Source: an uncultured Lachnospiraceae bacterium
Lineage (GTDB): Bacteria > Bacillota > Clostridia > Lachnospirales > Lachnospiraceae
DNA: 19,606 nucleotides
Reading direction: 5' to 3'
Assembly (NCBI GenBank): GCA_910587155.1
Contig: CAJULA010000040.1
Coordinates: 1-19,606, forward strand
The notes below the pieces were generated by a model. It saw only the letters and a list, made by a program, of their open reading frames with translations, made no database searches and was not told where the DNA came from. Within the stretch, counting starts at the first letter, position 1. Each line of letters opens with the position of its first letter. The position numbers and the translations under genes were made by a program. Of the stretch, positions 8,514 through 15,318 are shown in pieces.

Positions 8514-8554
8514 AAGCCTGCCGGGCAGACAGGGGTTCTGTCAGACAGGCTTTC
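8512..8554. terminator. Convergent hairpin, probable terminator
   Basis: A perfect 9-bp stem GAAAGCCTG (8512-8520) / CAGGCTTTC (8546-8554) encloses a second stem GACAG/CTGTC. It overlaps the DUF5722 stop and lies between this gene and the converging minus-strand gene. The T tract is weak on both strands. Confidence 0.5.
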
Positions 8555-8561
8555 GTTATTG

Positions 8562-8822
8562 TCAGCCCTTTGTAAGCAGGCCGGACTGAGACAGATAATG
8601 GGAGATGGCTGTGATATCCCCGGATGTGAGGCCGGTGAGCGATAAGACCAGACCGTCCGGTTGATAATGTTCAAAAATCTTTATAATATCATCTGCCCGG
8701 GCCTGATAGTTTCTGCCCTGTATGATCCCACCGGTGATTCCGCAGGCTTTAAAGCGTTCCAGCAGGACAACATAACTTTCAAAATCTGAGATGCACTGCA
8801 GCCTGATCGGAAATGATATCAT
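8562..8822 (-). CDS. Small HPr-like protein, function unknown
   Basis: An 86-residue protein. The start (ATG, complement of 8820-8822) is preferred over a longer ORF beginning at 8861 because GGAAGG lies 7 nt upstream. The layout recalls short HPr-fold proteins of Lachnospiraceae: an N-terminal strand, a helix with SDFESYVVLLERF, a strand, then YQARADDIIKIF in the place where HPr-like proteins have a VDAKSIMGIF-type motif, and the strand LVLSLTG followed by a C-terminal helix. No phosphorylatable histidine occurs in the N-terminal loop, so a PTS phosphocarrier role is unlikely. The family call is inference from pattern. It is divergent from the AraC regulator gene, with about 110 bp between the starts, and converges on the lipoprotein pair. 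Confidence 0.55.
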   Translation of the reverse strand: MISFPIRLQCISDFESYVVLLERFKACGITGGIIQGRNYQARADDIIKIFEHYQPDGLVLSLTGLTSGDITAISHYLSQSGLLTKG

Positions 8823-8847
8823 ATCATCGCCTTCCTTTCTGATTGCA

Positions 8848-8856
8848 AGTATAACA
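8848..8856 (-). promoter_or_regulatory. Extended -10 element for the HPr-like gene
   Basis: On the minus strand this reads TGTTATACT, an extended -10 (TGnTATACT), 25 nt before the chosen start. No good -35 is seen at 17 bp. The same bases read AGTATAACA on the plus strand, so a weak AraC-gene promoter could overlap. Confidence 0.4.
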
Positions 8857-8933
8857 TGCAAAGGAAGTCCGCAAAACAGAGATCAGGACAGGATGCAGTA
8901 AAATCAAGACGGATTTTAGCGGGGAGTTCCTAT

Positions 8934-9854
8934 ATGTTTATTAAGACGGATTTTCGCTCCGATCAGAATAACAAAGAGATCGTGCCCACATGCGAAGCCG
9001 GGCTGCCATATGTATGTCTGTGTACAGATCAGAGCAATTTTATCAATGGGGATTTTCCCTGGCACTGGCATGCCTCCTTTGAAATTGATCACGTAAAAGA
9101 AGGAGAGGTGGAGCTGCGTACCAGTGAGGAAACACTGCATTTGCATGAAGGAGACATGGTTTTTATCAATTCCGGTGTCCTCCATTCTTTCCGGGAGATT
9201 CCGGGGAAGAATGTGCTGGTGCATGCGCATCTGTTTGAAGCCTCTTTTCTTTCCGGAATGCATAACAATGTGCTGGCACAGAAATATCTGTTTCCCATAT
9301 TGAAGAGCAAAGGGCTGGAAATCTTTTTTGTCAGACAGGATCACCCGGCCGGGCGGCAGATGGCAGCGTATATTCTGGAGGCGGAGCGGATGGTCGGGGA
9401 AGAGCCGTTCGGCTATGAATTTGAAATACAGGCACAGCTGGCAAGATTCTGGTGCCAGCTTTTGCGGGAGACGGAGCAGATCAGGACAAAAGACGGAGCC
9501 GGCAGCAATGTGGACATACTGCGGATCAAGAGGATGCTGCAGTTTATTCATGACCATTACTGTGAACGGATTACGCTGCATGATATTGCTGCTGCGGCCA
9601 ACATCAGCAGCCGGGAATGCGGCAGATGTTTCAAACGCTGTATCAACGACTCGCCGGTGAACTATTTAAATGCCTATCGGGTGAGGATGGCTGCGCAGAT
9701 GCTGTTACAATCGGAAGAGAGCGTTCTGGATATCGGCGAAAGCTGCGGGTTCAGTACAGGCAGCTACTTTGGGAAGGTATTTCTGGAAATCATGGGATGT
9801 ACACCTTCTGCATACCGCCGCGGACAGGGCGGCTGCCCCGTCCGCGACAGATAG
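8934..9854 (+). CDS. AraC-family regulator with cupin sensor domain
   Basis: A 306-residue regulator. Residues about 30-110 form an AraC_binding-type cupin: HWHASFEI, the glycine turn GEVEL and HEGDMVFINSGVLHSF are the usual strands and loops. Residues about 200-303 form the double helix-turn-helix: ITLHDIAAAANISSRECGRC is the first HTH, and SVLDIGESCGFSTGSYFGKV is the second, ending GCTPSAYRR. GGGGAG with about 7-nt spacing favours ATG 8934 over upstream in-frame starts. Such proteins commonly sense sugars or other small ligands and activate transport or hydrolysis genes. Divergent placement from the HPr-like gene suggests control of that gene, and possibly of the nearby lipoproteins, but no binding site was identified. 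Confidence 0.88.
   Translation: MFIKTDFRSDQNNKEIVPTCEAGLPYVCLCTDQSNFINGDFPWHWHASFEIDHVKEGEVELRTSEETLHLHEGDMVFINSGVLHSFREIPGKNVLVHAHLFEASFLSGMHNNVLAQKYLFPILKSKGLEIFFVRQDHPAGRQMAAYILEAERMVGEEPFGYEFEIQAQLARFWCQLLRETEQIRTKDGAGSNVDILRIKRMLQFIHDHYCERITLHDIAAAANISSRECGRCFKRCINDSPVNYLNAYRVRMAAQMLLQSEESVLDIGESCGFSTGSYFGKVFLEIMGCTPSAYRRGQGGCPVRDR
9819..9846. terminator. Strong hairpin at the AraC 3' end
   Basis: CGCGGAC (9819-9825) pairs with GTCCGCG (9840-9846), with an inner GGGC/GCCC stem across a 4-nt loop and one mismatch. It lies inside the last AraC codons, between converging genes, without a T tract. It may terminate or stabilise either transcript. Confidence 0.4.
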
Positions 9855-9873
9855 GAAGCGCGTCAGCGGACCG

Positions 9874-10323
9874 TTATTTAGACTGTGCCGCTTTTTCAGC
9901 AAATTCGGTCGTGACCAGATCTTCGTAGGGAACGCGTTTTTCCAGTTCCCCGGCTTCTTCCAGGATGTTCTGCAGCAGGTTAAAGGAATCTTCTGAAAAG
10001 ATCAGAGTTTCCGCCCAGGTATCCTGATCGGCATAGCGCTTGACGATGGTGGTAATCGTTTCCAGATCCGTCTCTTCAAACTGCGGCTGGATGACTTTGG
10101 CGATTTCTTCCGGGCTGTGGTTGTTCACATAGTCCATACCTTTCTGCAGGGCGTTGGTAAATGCCTGCAAAGTCTGCGCATGTTCTTTGATATAGCTGCT
10201 CTTAGCACTGTATGCCGTATAAGGCACATAGCCCGAGTCCGTCCCCAGGGAAGCGACCACATAGCCGTCGCCTTTGGCTTCCAGGGAAGTGGCGTGTGGC
10301 TCGAATTCGACAGTGTGGACTTT
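9874..10323 (-). pseudogene. Substrate-binding protein (NitT/TauT-type) 3' fragment, cut by the integrated element
   Basis: This is the C-terminal 140-odd residues of an ABC transporter substrate-binding protein of the SsuA/ThiY-like (NMT1) group. EFEPHATSLE followed by GYVVASLGTDSGYVPYTAY is the typical hinge and second-lobe sequence, and the tail has IIQ/VIQPQFEETDLETI-like helices ending in KAAQSK. Homology runs up to about 10317 and then breaks: the frame meets TAA at 10324-10326, immediately beside the recombinase stop at 10327. There is no signal peptide or first lobe. The simplest reading is that the serine recombinase element inserted into this gene and displaced its 5' half beyond the window. 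A GTG at 10260 could start a short product, but it lacks a convincing ribosome site. Confidence 0.8.
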
Positions 10324-10326
10324 TTA
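10311..10326. other. Probable attachment-site junction (att) of the integrated element
   Basis: Substrate-binding protein homology ends here and the recombinase coding end lies 1-16 bp away, as is usual for large serine recombinase elements. Next to it are a perfect 10-bp palindrome TCGAATTCGA (10301-10310) and two direct GTGTGG copies (10294-10299 and 10313-10318). The exact crossover dinucleotide cannot be fixed without the other end. Confidence 0.5.
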
Positions 10327-11694
10327 CTACTCCAAAATTGTGAGAAAATTAAAGCCGCTGATGCGGTGTGTCTCCTTATCTATCTGTATGTCTCTGATCG
10401 TGCTTTTCCAGAAGGCCTGTTTGTGCGCCCGGTCAAGCTGTGTGTATAATGCCTGCCAGTCCCCGCTGAAGGTTTTGATCAGATTGCGGTAGCAATCCAG
10501 GGAGATATATTTCTCCTGCTTCTCATATTCTGCAAGCCGGGCATCGAGAATGGCGTATTGCTCATCATAATAGCTTTCGCTGATCCGCCCTTTCTGGAAG
10601 AGAATATTCAAGCGTTCCATTTCCCTGCGGACAGAATCGGGCTGGATGTTATTGTGGTGATTCTGATTTCTGAACTGTATATCGGCGATTTCCTGATCCA
10701 GTCTCGCTGATGCATGCGTCAGCATGTATTCCTCTATCAGATGTTCTGTCAGATGGGCGCAACTGTGGCGGCCGAACTTGTTTCCACATCTGTATTTTAT
10801 GTATATGCTTTCCCCGCCGTTTTTTAACTTGTGTTTTTTCCGATATCCGGTGTAGTTGTTGCCGCACCACGGGCATTTGATGAGAGAACTGAACAGGTAA
10901 GGGTCACTGTTTCCCGGTCGGGCCCTGGAAACGGCGATCTGGCGGAATTTTTCGAACTGCTCCGGGGTGATGTATGGTTCGCAATACTGCAGATTGTCTT
11001 TGTCTTTTCCGGCGTAAGTTTCATTTTTGAACAGCCGGTCTATTTTGTTGGCGGAAGGCGCCCGGTCTCCGTATTTCTCCTGGAGATACCTGATGGTAGA
11101 CCTGATGGAATAGCATGAGAGGTAGTGGGCATAGGCATCCTCAATGATGGGGGCGACGCTTTCATCCTTTACCAGCCTGTTGTCAACGATTTTATAACCA
11201 TAGCACGCACATCTGCCGCTTGTCACTTCCCCTATGGAACGTTTGTAATCCAGGACAGCTTTGATCCGTTCGGAAGTGCGGTCACATTCGGCCTGATTGA
11301 CAGACAGCATGATATTGATGACCATCTGCCCGTTGGCCGTGGAGGAATCGTAGTTTTCATAGATGGTTTTCCAATAGCAGTGGTGTGCCTGCAGTATTTC
11401 TTCCGTAATATTGTAATCTTTGATGTTGCGAAACCATCTGTCCAGTTTGGTGACAAGGATCATGTCTATCTTGTCTTTTTTCACATCGTCAAGCAGACGC
11501 AGCAGGCCCTTGCGGTTTTTCATTGATTTCCGGGCGGAGATGCCCTCATCGGCATAGCACCCCACGATACTGTAACCGCAGCGCTCTGCATATTCAGACA
11601 GCGCTTTTTTCTGCGCGGGCAGCGACAGACCGTTCAGATGCTGTTCTTCTGTTGAGACGCGGATATAGATTGCGGCGCGTAATATTTTGCTCAT
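10327..11694 (-). CDS. Large serine recombinase / site-specific integrase
   Basis: A 455-residue protein. Its resolvase domain (about 5-150) begins IYIRVSTEEQ with nucleophile Ser14, and has the downstream KLDRWFRN and RTSERIK segments. A Recombinase domain (about 165-265) is followed by a zinc ribbon starting CPWCGNNYTGY and continuing to two further cysteines (RCGNKFGRHSC), then a coiled-coil segment and C-terminus. All expected domains are present; at 455 residues it is on the short side for the group. GGGGAGG with 8-nt spacing precedes ATG. It should cut and join att sites through a Ser14-DNA link. The coding end abuts the presumed attachment site. It is the last gene of a minus-strand operon, 65 bp after the Uma2-like gene, and it looks intact although the rest of the element is broken. 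Confidence 0.92.
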   Translation of the reverse strand: MSKILRAAIYIRVSTEEQHLNGLSLPAQKKALSEYAERCGYSIVGCYADEGISARKSMKNRKGLLRLLDDVKKDKIDMILVTKLDRWFRNIKDYNITEEILQAHHCYWKTIYENYDSSTANGQMVINIMLSVNQAECDRTSERIKAVLDYKRSIGEVTSGRCACYGYKIVDNRLVKDESVAPIIEDAYAHYLSCYSIRSTIRYLQEKYGDRAPSANKIDRLFKNETYAGKDKDNLQYCEPYITPEQFEKFRQIAVSRARPGNSDPYLFSSLIKCPWCGNNYTGYRKKHKLKNGGESIYIKYRCGNKFGRHSCAHLTEHLIEEYMLTHASARLDQEIADIQFRNQNHHNNIQPDSVRREMERLNILFQKGRISESYYDEQYAILDARLAEYEKQEKYISLDCYRNLIKTFSGDWQALYTQLDRAHKQAFWKSTIRDIQIDKETHRISGFNFLTILE

Positions 11695-11703
11695 GGCGTT
11701 TTC

Positions 11704-11768
11704 CTCCCCATAACTGTGAGACGGTTATGCCGTCCCTGCTGGTGCAGGGGCGGTTTTTGTTATGGGAG
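11704..11768 (-). promoter_or_regulatory. Recombinase leader: inverted repeat covering the ribosome site
   Basis: In the minus-strand mRNA the last codons and stop of the Uma2-like gene (CTCCCATAAC) are complementary to GTTATGGGGAG, which contains the recombinase ribosome site; one G bulges. Between them lie further pairings: GACGG/CCGTC and CCGCCCCTG/CAGGGACGG (one mismatch) that share bases and exclude each other. The structure could hide the ribosome site unless ribosomes reach the Uma2 stop. This is inference from complementarity only. Confidence 0.4.
11730..11758 (+). terminator. Plus-strand intrinsic terminator facing the recombinase operon
   Basis: CCGTCCCTG (11730-11738) pairs with CAGGGGCGG (11745-11753), one G-T pair, 6-nt loop, followed directly by five T. 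It is well formed only on the plus strand, although both flanking genes are on the minus strand, so it would stop antisense transcription. Confidence 0.55.
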
Positions 11769-12305
11769 CATACTTGCGATGTTGATGGTCAGATCATCAT
11801 AGATGCATACCGGGACATCTTCGTCAAAGCTGTATTGATTTGAATTTTTCTCATTCTCAAAATCATATACCATGACGGTATTTTTCTGCGGGTTCACGAC
11901 CCAGTACTCCCGGACGCCGGCGGTGCGGTATTTGAAAAGTTTTATGCCATAGTCATGCTGCGGGTTGGATGGGGAAGTGACCTCAATGATCCAGTCCGGC
12001 GCACCATTGCAGCCACGGTCATCCAGTTTGTCTTTGTCGCATATGACAGAAATATCCGGTTCCACATAGTTTCGATCGTCTTCATTCAGGAATACGGCGA
12101 ATGGGGCGGGAAACACCTCGCAGGAGCCGCCTTTGGCTTTGATATGGTTGTGAATCGCTGCATACAGGTTTCCTACAAGTCTTTGGTGTCTGGTATTCGG
12201 CGGTGCCATCATATACATCCTTCCGTCGATCAGCTCCGCCCGCTGGCCTTCAGGCAGCGCGTAGATGTCCTCTATGGTGTAAGTTCTTTCCAGTGATATG
12301 TCCAT
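11760..12305 (-). CDS. Uma2-family (DUF820) endonuclease-fold protein
   Basis: A 181-residue protein with the Uma2/DUF820 layout: an N-terminal LPEGQRAELIDGRMYMMAPP segment, the helix with RHQRLVGNLYAAIHNHI, then a PD-(D/E)XK-like core, Asp84 in VEPDISVICD, Glu108 in DWIIEVTSPSN, and lysines 122 and 125 in the following helix before REYWVVNP. The fold is nuclease-like, but the role of these proteins in bacteria is unsettled. GAGAGG with 7-nt spacing supports the start. It is located between the RHH-like gene and the recombinase gene on one strand. It may be passenger cargo or assist excision or integration; the sequence does not decide. Confidence 0.85.
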   Translation of the reverse strand: MDISLERTYTIEDIYALPEGQRAELIDGRMYMMAPPNTRHQRLVGNLYAAIHNHIKAKGGSCEVFPAPFAVFLNEDDRNYVEPDISVICDKDKLDDRGCNGAPDWIIEVTSPSNPQHDYGIKLFKYRTAGVREYWVVNPQKNTVMVYDFENEKNSNQYSFDEDVPVCIYDDLTINIASMLP

Positions 12306-12323
12306 AAAGTATCCTCTCTTTCT

Positions 12324-12491
12324 TTATTTGCCCGTGTCAGCTCGGATAAGTGATTTTATATACCCTGCCTTATTTGGCACACTGTCCAGCTTTTCGAGTA
12401 TATCCTGCTCGGTATTTCGCATGATCCGGATCGTGAGGCTGACGGTGTGGGCTTTATGATAGCGGTCTTGTGGGGTTTCGCGTTTTTCCAT
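12324..12491 (-). CDS. Small RHH-like protein (55 aa)
   Basis: A 55-residue ORF with AAGGAG 5 nt before ATG. It begins MEKRETPQDRYHKAHTVSLT and continues with a strand of alternating hydrophobics, a helix containing TEQDILEKLDSV and a short GYIKSLIRADTGK helix. This strand-helix-helix order suggests a ribbon-helix-helix DNA-binding protein (CopG/Arc type), probably a local repressor. The assignment is from pattern, not a search. It sits 18 bp before the Uma2-like gene in the integration operon. Confidence 0.65.
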   Translation of the reverse strand: MEKRETPQDRYHKAHTVSLTIRIMRNTEQDILEKLDSVPNKAGYIKSLIRADTGK

Positions 12492-12539
12492 AATTCTCCT
12501 TTCACACGGGAGGCCGGGTTCTCGCGGCCCCTGGGCAGT

Positions 12540-12692
12540 TTATTTCTGGTCTGAGGTAGTCAGATACACGTGGAGGATTTTTTCAATTTCCTCCGTGGTG
12601 TAACTCTAATTTTCAGGCTTTTTTTTGAGAATTTGGATAATATCATATGCCATGGCCTTCCGGGTATCTTGGCGTTCAGCTTCGGTCTCCAT
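12540..12692 (-). pseudogene. Small hypothetical gene with an in-frame TAG
   Basis: AAAGGAG precedes ATG (complement of 12690-12692) by 9 nt. The frame gives METEAERQDTRKAMAYDIIQ and continues to residue 28 (ending KKKPEN), then hits TAG at 12606-12608. The same frame goes on for 21 codons (SYTTEEIEKILHVYLTTSDQ, then K) to TAA at 12540-12542. The downstream part looks like the natural second helix of a small protein of about 50 residues, so a single substitution probably made the stop. Function is unknown. It is the first gene after the operon promoter. Confidence 0.55.
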
Positions 12693-12725
12693 GCTGTCAC
12701 GCTCCTTTCTTTATGTGATACCTTT

Positions 12726-12754
12726 ATTATAATATAGGTAATGCACTATGCCAA
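12726..12754 (-). promoter_or_regulatory. Near-consensus sigma-A promoter of the integration operon
   Basis: On the minus strand, TTGGCA (12749-12754) and TATAAT (12726-12731) are exactly 17 bp apart. The perfect -10 and 5/6 -35 make this one of the best promoters in the window. It lies 34 bp before the first small gene and should drive the RHH-like, Uma2-like and recombinase genes. Confidence 0.8.
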
Positions 12755-12759
12755 GGAGG

Positions 12760-12790
12760 ATTTCAATCCAATGCCTCATATTTCAATCCA
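12760..12790. repeat. Two direct ATTTCAATCCA copies, 20-bp period
   Basis: ATTTCAATCCA occurs at 12760-12770 and 12780-12790, just upstream of the -35 of the minus-strand promoter. A looser match (ATATCAGTCCA) follows at 12827-12837. The two-turn spacing suits paired protein binding on one helix face, such as an operator. An inverted ACGTAA/TTACGT pair (12800-12826) lies beside it. Confidence 0.4.
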
Positions 12791-12820
12791 CTTCTTTATA
12801 CGTAAGCGCTGATCTACCGT

Positions 12821-12871
12821 TTACGTTATATCAGTCCATTTCCCGAGAAGATCTGCAAAAATACGTTTCAT
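12821..12871 (-). CDS. 16-codon ORF or gene remnant (MKRIFADLLGKWTDIT)
   Basis: A proper AAAGGAG lies 9 nt before ATG (complement of 12869-12871), and the frame ends after 16 residues. The peptide resembles the start of a longer phage-type protein rather than a complete one, so a truncated gene is likely; a leader peptide is the alternative. It lies upstream of the integration-operon promoter on the same strand. Confidence 0.3.
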   Translation of the reverse strand: MKRIFADLLGKWTDIT

Positions 12872-12979
12872 TGTTGGACACTCCTTTCTTTCGTACTCGG
12901 CCATGGCGGTGGCCTGTAAGTACAGTATAGAAGGAGTCTCAGGTAAGTGCAAATAAAAAGTAGCAGCGGAGGGATTTTT

Positions 12980-13165
12980 ATGACACAGGAAGATGTAATC
13001 AGATATCTGAGGCTTGCAGCGCGAAAGTCATACATACTGTCCCATTCAGGTGTGGATTGGAAACCGGAATACGGGCCGGAACTCGAACAGCTGGATCAGG
13101 AGATCGCTTCGCTGCGGGAAGCCATAGAGCAGGAGCATAAGTGCAGAGAGAAGAAAGAGAAATAA
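12980..13165 (+). CDS. Small phage protein, 61 aa, helical
   Basis: ATG at 12980 follows GGAGG with about 7-nt spacing; a GTG at 12947 in frame is less likely. The product opens MTQEDVIRYLRLAARKSYIL and then has SGVDWKPEYGPELEQLDQEI and a charged helical tail rich in Glu and Lys. It looks like an all-helical, partly coiled-coil protein of the kind found at the head of Clostridia prophage replication modules. Function is unknown. It is the first plus-strand gene of the element, divergent from the integration operon; I see no convincing plus-strand promoter before it. Confidence 0.65.
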   Translation: MTQEDVIRYLRLAARKSYILSHSGVDWKPEYGPELEQLDQEIASLREAIEQEHKCREKKEK

Positions 13166-13216
13166 GTACAGACTGTCAAAACATATCTATAGAAAAAAAG
13201 AAGAGAGGGTATGCGG

Positions 13217-13360
13217 ATGGCAGATGAAAAATTTGATATGGAGGTAACTGAGGAAAGAGCCGCATACATGAAAAAACTGCTTGTTCGTCTGTATGCGCAT
13301 CAGATCGGGGCAGAAGTGAAAAGCATTAAAGTCAGACCGGTTTCAAAAGAAAACAAATAA
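13217..13360 (+). CDS. Small hypothetical protein, 47 aa
   Basis: GAGAGG lies 8 nt before ATG 13217, while the ATG at 13211 would leave only 2 nt, so 13217 is preferred. The product begins MADEKFDMEVTEERAAYMKK, continues with a helix LLVRLYAHQIG and ends in a basic strand VKSIKVRPVSK. The family is not recognised. It is placed between the 61-aa protein and the Pro/Ala-rich protein, all on one strand with short gaps, so it is probably part of the early operon. Confidence 0.6.
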   Translation: MADEKFDMEVTEERAAYMKKLLVRLYAHQIGAEVKSIKVRPVSKENK

Positions 13361-13383
13361 ATCATAAGAAAAGGAGAATCACA

Positions 13384-13839
13384 ATGAACGAGATCAAGAT
13401 TACCATCGAAGGACTGAAGGAACTGACGGAAGCAGTAAAGGCACTTGCAGGAGCCGGTATCGGATCGACGGGAAGGCCGGCAGGAGCGCCGCAGGCGGTG
13501 GCATTCACGCCTGCACCTGCGATGCCGACAGTGCCGCCTGCGCCGAATTATGGACAGGCCCCGGCAGTCACGCCGGTGCAGCCCGTTCCTGCGGCGCCAC
13601 CTGTGCAGATGCCACCGGTTGCTACAGTACCGGTATCTGTGATCCCTACGACCGCGGTGGCGCAGGCTTATACGCTTGAACAGCTGCAGGTGGCAGCGGC
13701 CGGGTTGTCCGGTATGGGGAAGATGCCGCAGGTGATGGGGATCCTGCAGCAGTTTGGCATCCAGGCAATGACGGAGCTTCCCCCGGAGCGTTATGGGGAC
13801 TTTGCCACCGCATTCAGAGAGGCAGGTGCACAGATCTGA
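13384..13839 (+). CDS. Pro/Ala-rich phage protein with C-terminal helical domain
   Basis: A 151-residue protein behind AAAGGAG (7-nt spacing). Residues 1-27 form a conserved-looking helix (EIKITIEGLKELTEAVKALA). Residues about 30-92 are a low-complexity linker of Pro, Ala, Val, Thr and Gln, and residues about 93-151 are a compact helical domain containing TLEQLQVAAAGLSG and LQQFGIQAMTELPPERYGDF. The two-domain-plus-linker layout is that of a tether or adaptor. The function is unknown; the consistent position directly before DUF2800 suggests a role with the replication proteins. Its TGA overlaps the DUF2800 ATG by one base (13837-13841), implying coupling. Confidence 0.75.
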   Translation: MNEIKITIEGLKELTEAVKALAGAGIGSTGRPAGAPQAVAFTPAPAMPTVPPAPNYGQAPAVTPVQPVPAAPPVQMPPVATVPVSVIPTTAVAQAYTLEQLQVAAAGLSGMGKMPQVMGILQQFGIQAMTELPPERYGDFATAFREAGAQI

Positions 13840-14967
13840 TGGGTAAGAAGAAAGAAGAGCGGGCACACGCGCTGCTGTCAGCGTCCAGTGCGAAAAAGTG
13901 GATACACTGTCCGCCATCGGCCCGACTGGAAGACTCTCTGCCGGAAAAAGAATCCGCCTATGCAGAGGAGGGGACACTTGCGCACCAGATTTGTGAACTG
14001 AAGCTGCAGAAACTCTTTACGGATAAAAACATGACCGATCGTACCTATAAGAGCCGACTGAAAAAGCTGCAGCAGGATAGCCATTACGCATCGGAAATGG
14101 AAGGGTTTACAGATGAATATGTGGATCATGTGTCCGGTATCGCGTTCGGCTTTCCGTCAGCGCCATTTATAACGGTTGAAAAGAGGCTGGATTACAGTCC
14201 ATGGGCCCCGGAAGGCTTTGGGACGGGGGACTGCGTTATCATATACGGAAAAGAGCTCTATATCATTGATTTTAAGTATGGGAAGGGTATTCCCGTAGGG
14301 GCAGAAGGCAACTATCAGCTTTCCCTGTATGCCCTGGCAGCCTATAACGAGTTCGGCATGCTGTTTCCGATCGAGAACATCCACTTACATATTGTTTGTT
14401 CAGCCGCGGCTGCACAACTTCTCTTCATGGTCCACTACGTTACAGGAACTGCTTTCCTGGGGAGAACTGGTTGTGAAGCCTGCCGCTGAACTGGCCTTTA
14501 AAGGAGAAGGCGAGTTCAGGCCCGCGGATTACTGCAACGGGGATAAGGAGAATTATTGCAGGAGTGGTTTCTGCAAGGCATATGGCCTGTGTCGTGCGAC
14601 CATGGAAAAGAACATGGCCCTGTATGAAAAAGCATGGGACAATGAGCAGGCCCGGAAAATACTGCCGCCGCTTATCACATGGGAAGAAGCGGGGAGCCTG
14701 CTGAAAAAGGCTCAATACCTGAAATCATGGGTGGAAAGCCTGGAAAAAGCGGCTCTGAGCGAGATACTGTCAGGCGGCGGGGTGCCGGGATGGAAGGCAG
14801 TAGAAGGCAGAAGTACCCGCAAGCTTTCCGATCCGGACGCGGCTTTTGCAGAACTGATGCTGGCCGGATATGAGGAGGCAGTTTTATTCCAACGGGTGCC
14901 CGTTGCGCTGGGGGAGCTTGAAAAGACGGTCGGGAAAGAGGACAGGCAGAAGATAAACCGGAAATAA
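13839..14967 (+). pseudogene. DUF2800 (Cas4/RecB-like nuclease fold), frameshifted and truncated
   Basis: The first frame (13839-14489) starts with MGKKKEERAHALLSASSAKK, the typical DUF2800 opening with the CPPSARLE stretch, and contains GTGDCVIIY and IIDFKYGKG, the PD-(D/E)XK active-site strands. After HLHIV it turns to nonsense. Homology resumes in the +1 frame with QPRLHNFSSWSTTLQELLSWG and goes on to GYCN/CKAYGLCRA-like cysteines and a helical tail. At 14393-14400 the sequence is TGTT twice; deleting one copy restores the frame exactly, so a 4-bp tandem duplication caused the shift. The C-terminus ends early after LEKTVGKE at a junction with polymerase sequence. The intact protein would be a nuclease-like phage replication accessory. 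Confidence 0.82.
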
Positions 14968-15302
14968 GGCTGAATGACCGGGGCCGTGATGCCATTCACT
15001 TTTGCGGCGTCAACCAGAAAACAAAGAAGTGGGAGACAATATCCACCTATGGAGGAAAGCTGACGGAGAATATCGTGCAGGCAGTAGCCAGGGATTTGCT
15101 TGCCAATTCCATGATGAACCTGCACCGGGCGGGATTTCGCATCAATTTCCATATTCATGATGAAGTAATCCTGGAAGTAGCGGAAAACTCCGGACAGACA
15201 CTGGAGGAAGCGATTGCAGTTATGTGCCGCCTTCCGCCGTGGGCCCACGGCCTGCCGCTGAACGCGGACGGTTTTGAATCACACTATTATATAAAAGATT
15301 AA
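14943..15302 (+). pseudogene. Family A DNA polymerase, C-terminal fragment only
   Basis: In the frame ending at TAA 15300-15302 the sequence reads (V)NQKTKKWETISTYGGKLTEN, then IVQAVARDLLANSM, and IHDEVILEV, where His-Asp-Glu (15156-15164) is motif C of family A (PolA-type) polymerases. The tail WAHGLPLNADGF is the natural end of phage polymerases. Everything before about 14943 (exonuclease domain, motifs A and B) is missing: the sequence upstream is the DUF2800 tail. One deletion therefore joined the two genes and removed the usual DUF2815 gene between them. The fragment alone cannot polymerise DNA. A GTG at 15075 could start a short product, but nothing supports its use. Confidence 0.85.
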
Positions 15303-15318
15303 AGCGGGGGGAAGAAGC

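Noticed and set aside
12760..12790. CRISPR-like repeat ends (TTTCAATCCA resembles the end of some type I repeats)
   Set aside because: Only 11 bp are repeated at a 20-bp period, with no full-length repeats, spacers or cas genes.
13300..13977. Arg/His-rich minus-strand ORF
   Set aside because: Its composition reflects the Pro/Ala-rich repeat codons of the plus-strand gene read backwards.
14393..14400. Programmed ribosomal frameshift in DUF2800
   Set aside because: The site is a 4-bp duplication without a slippery heptamer, and the gene is also truncated, so mutation is the simpler reading.
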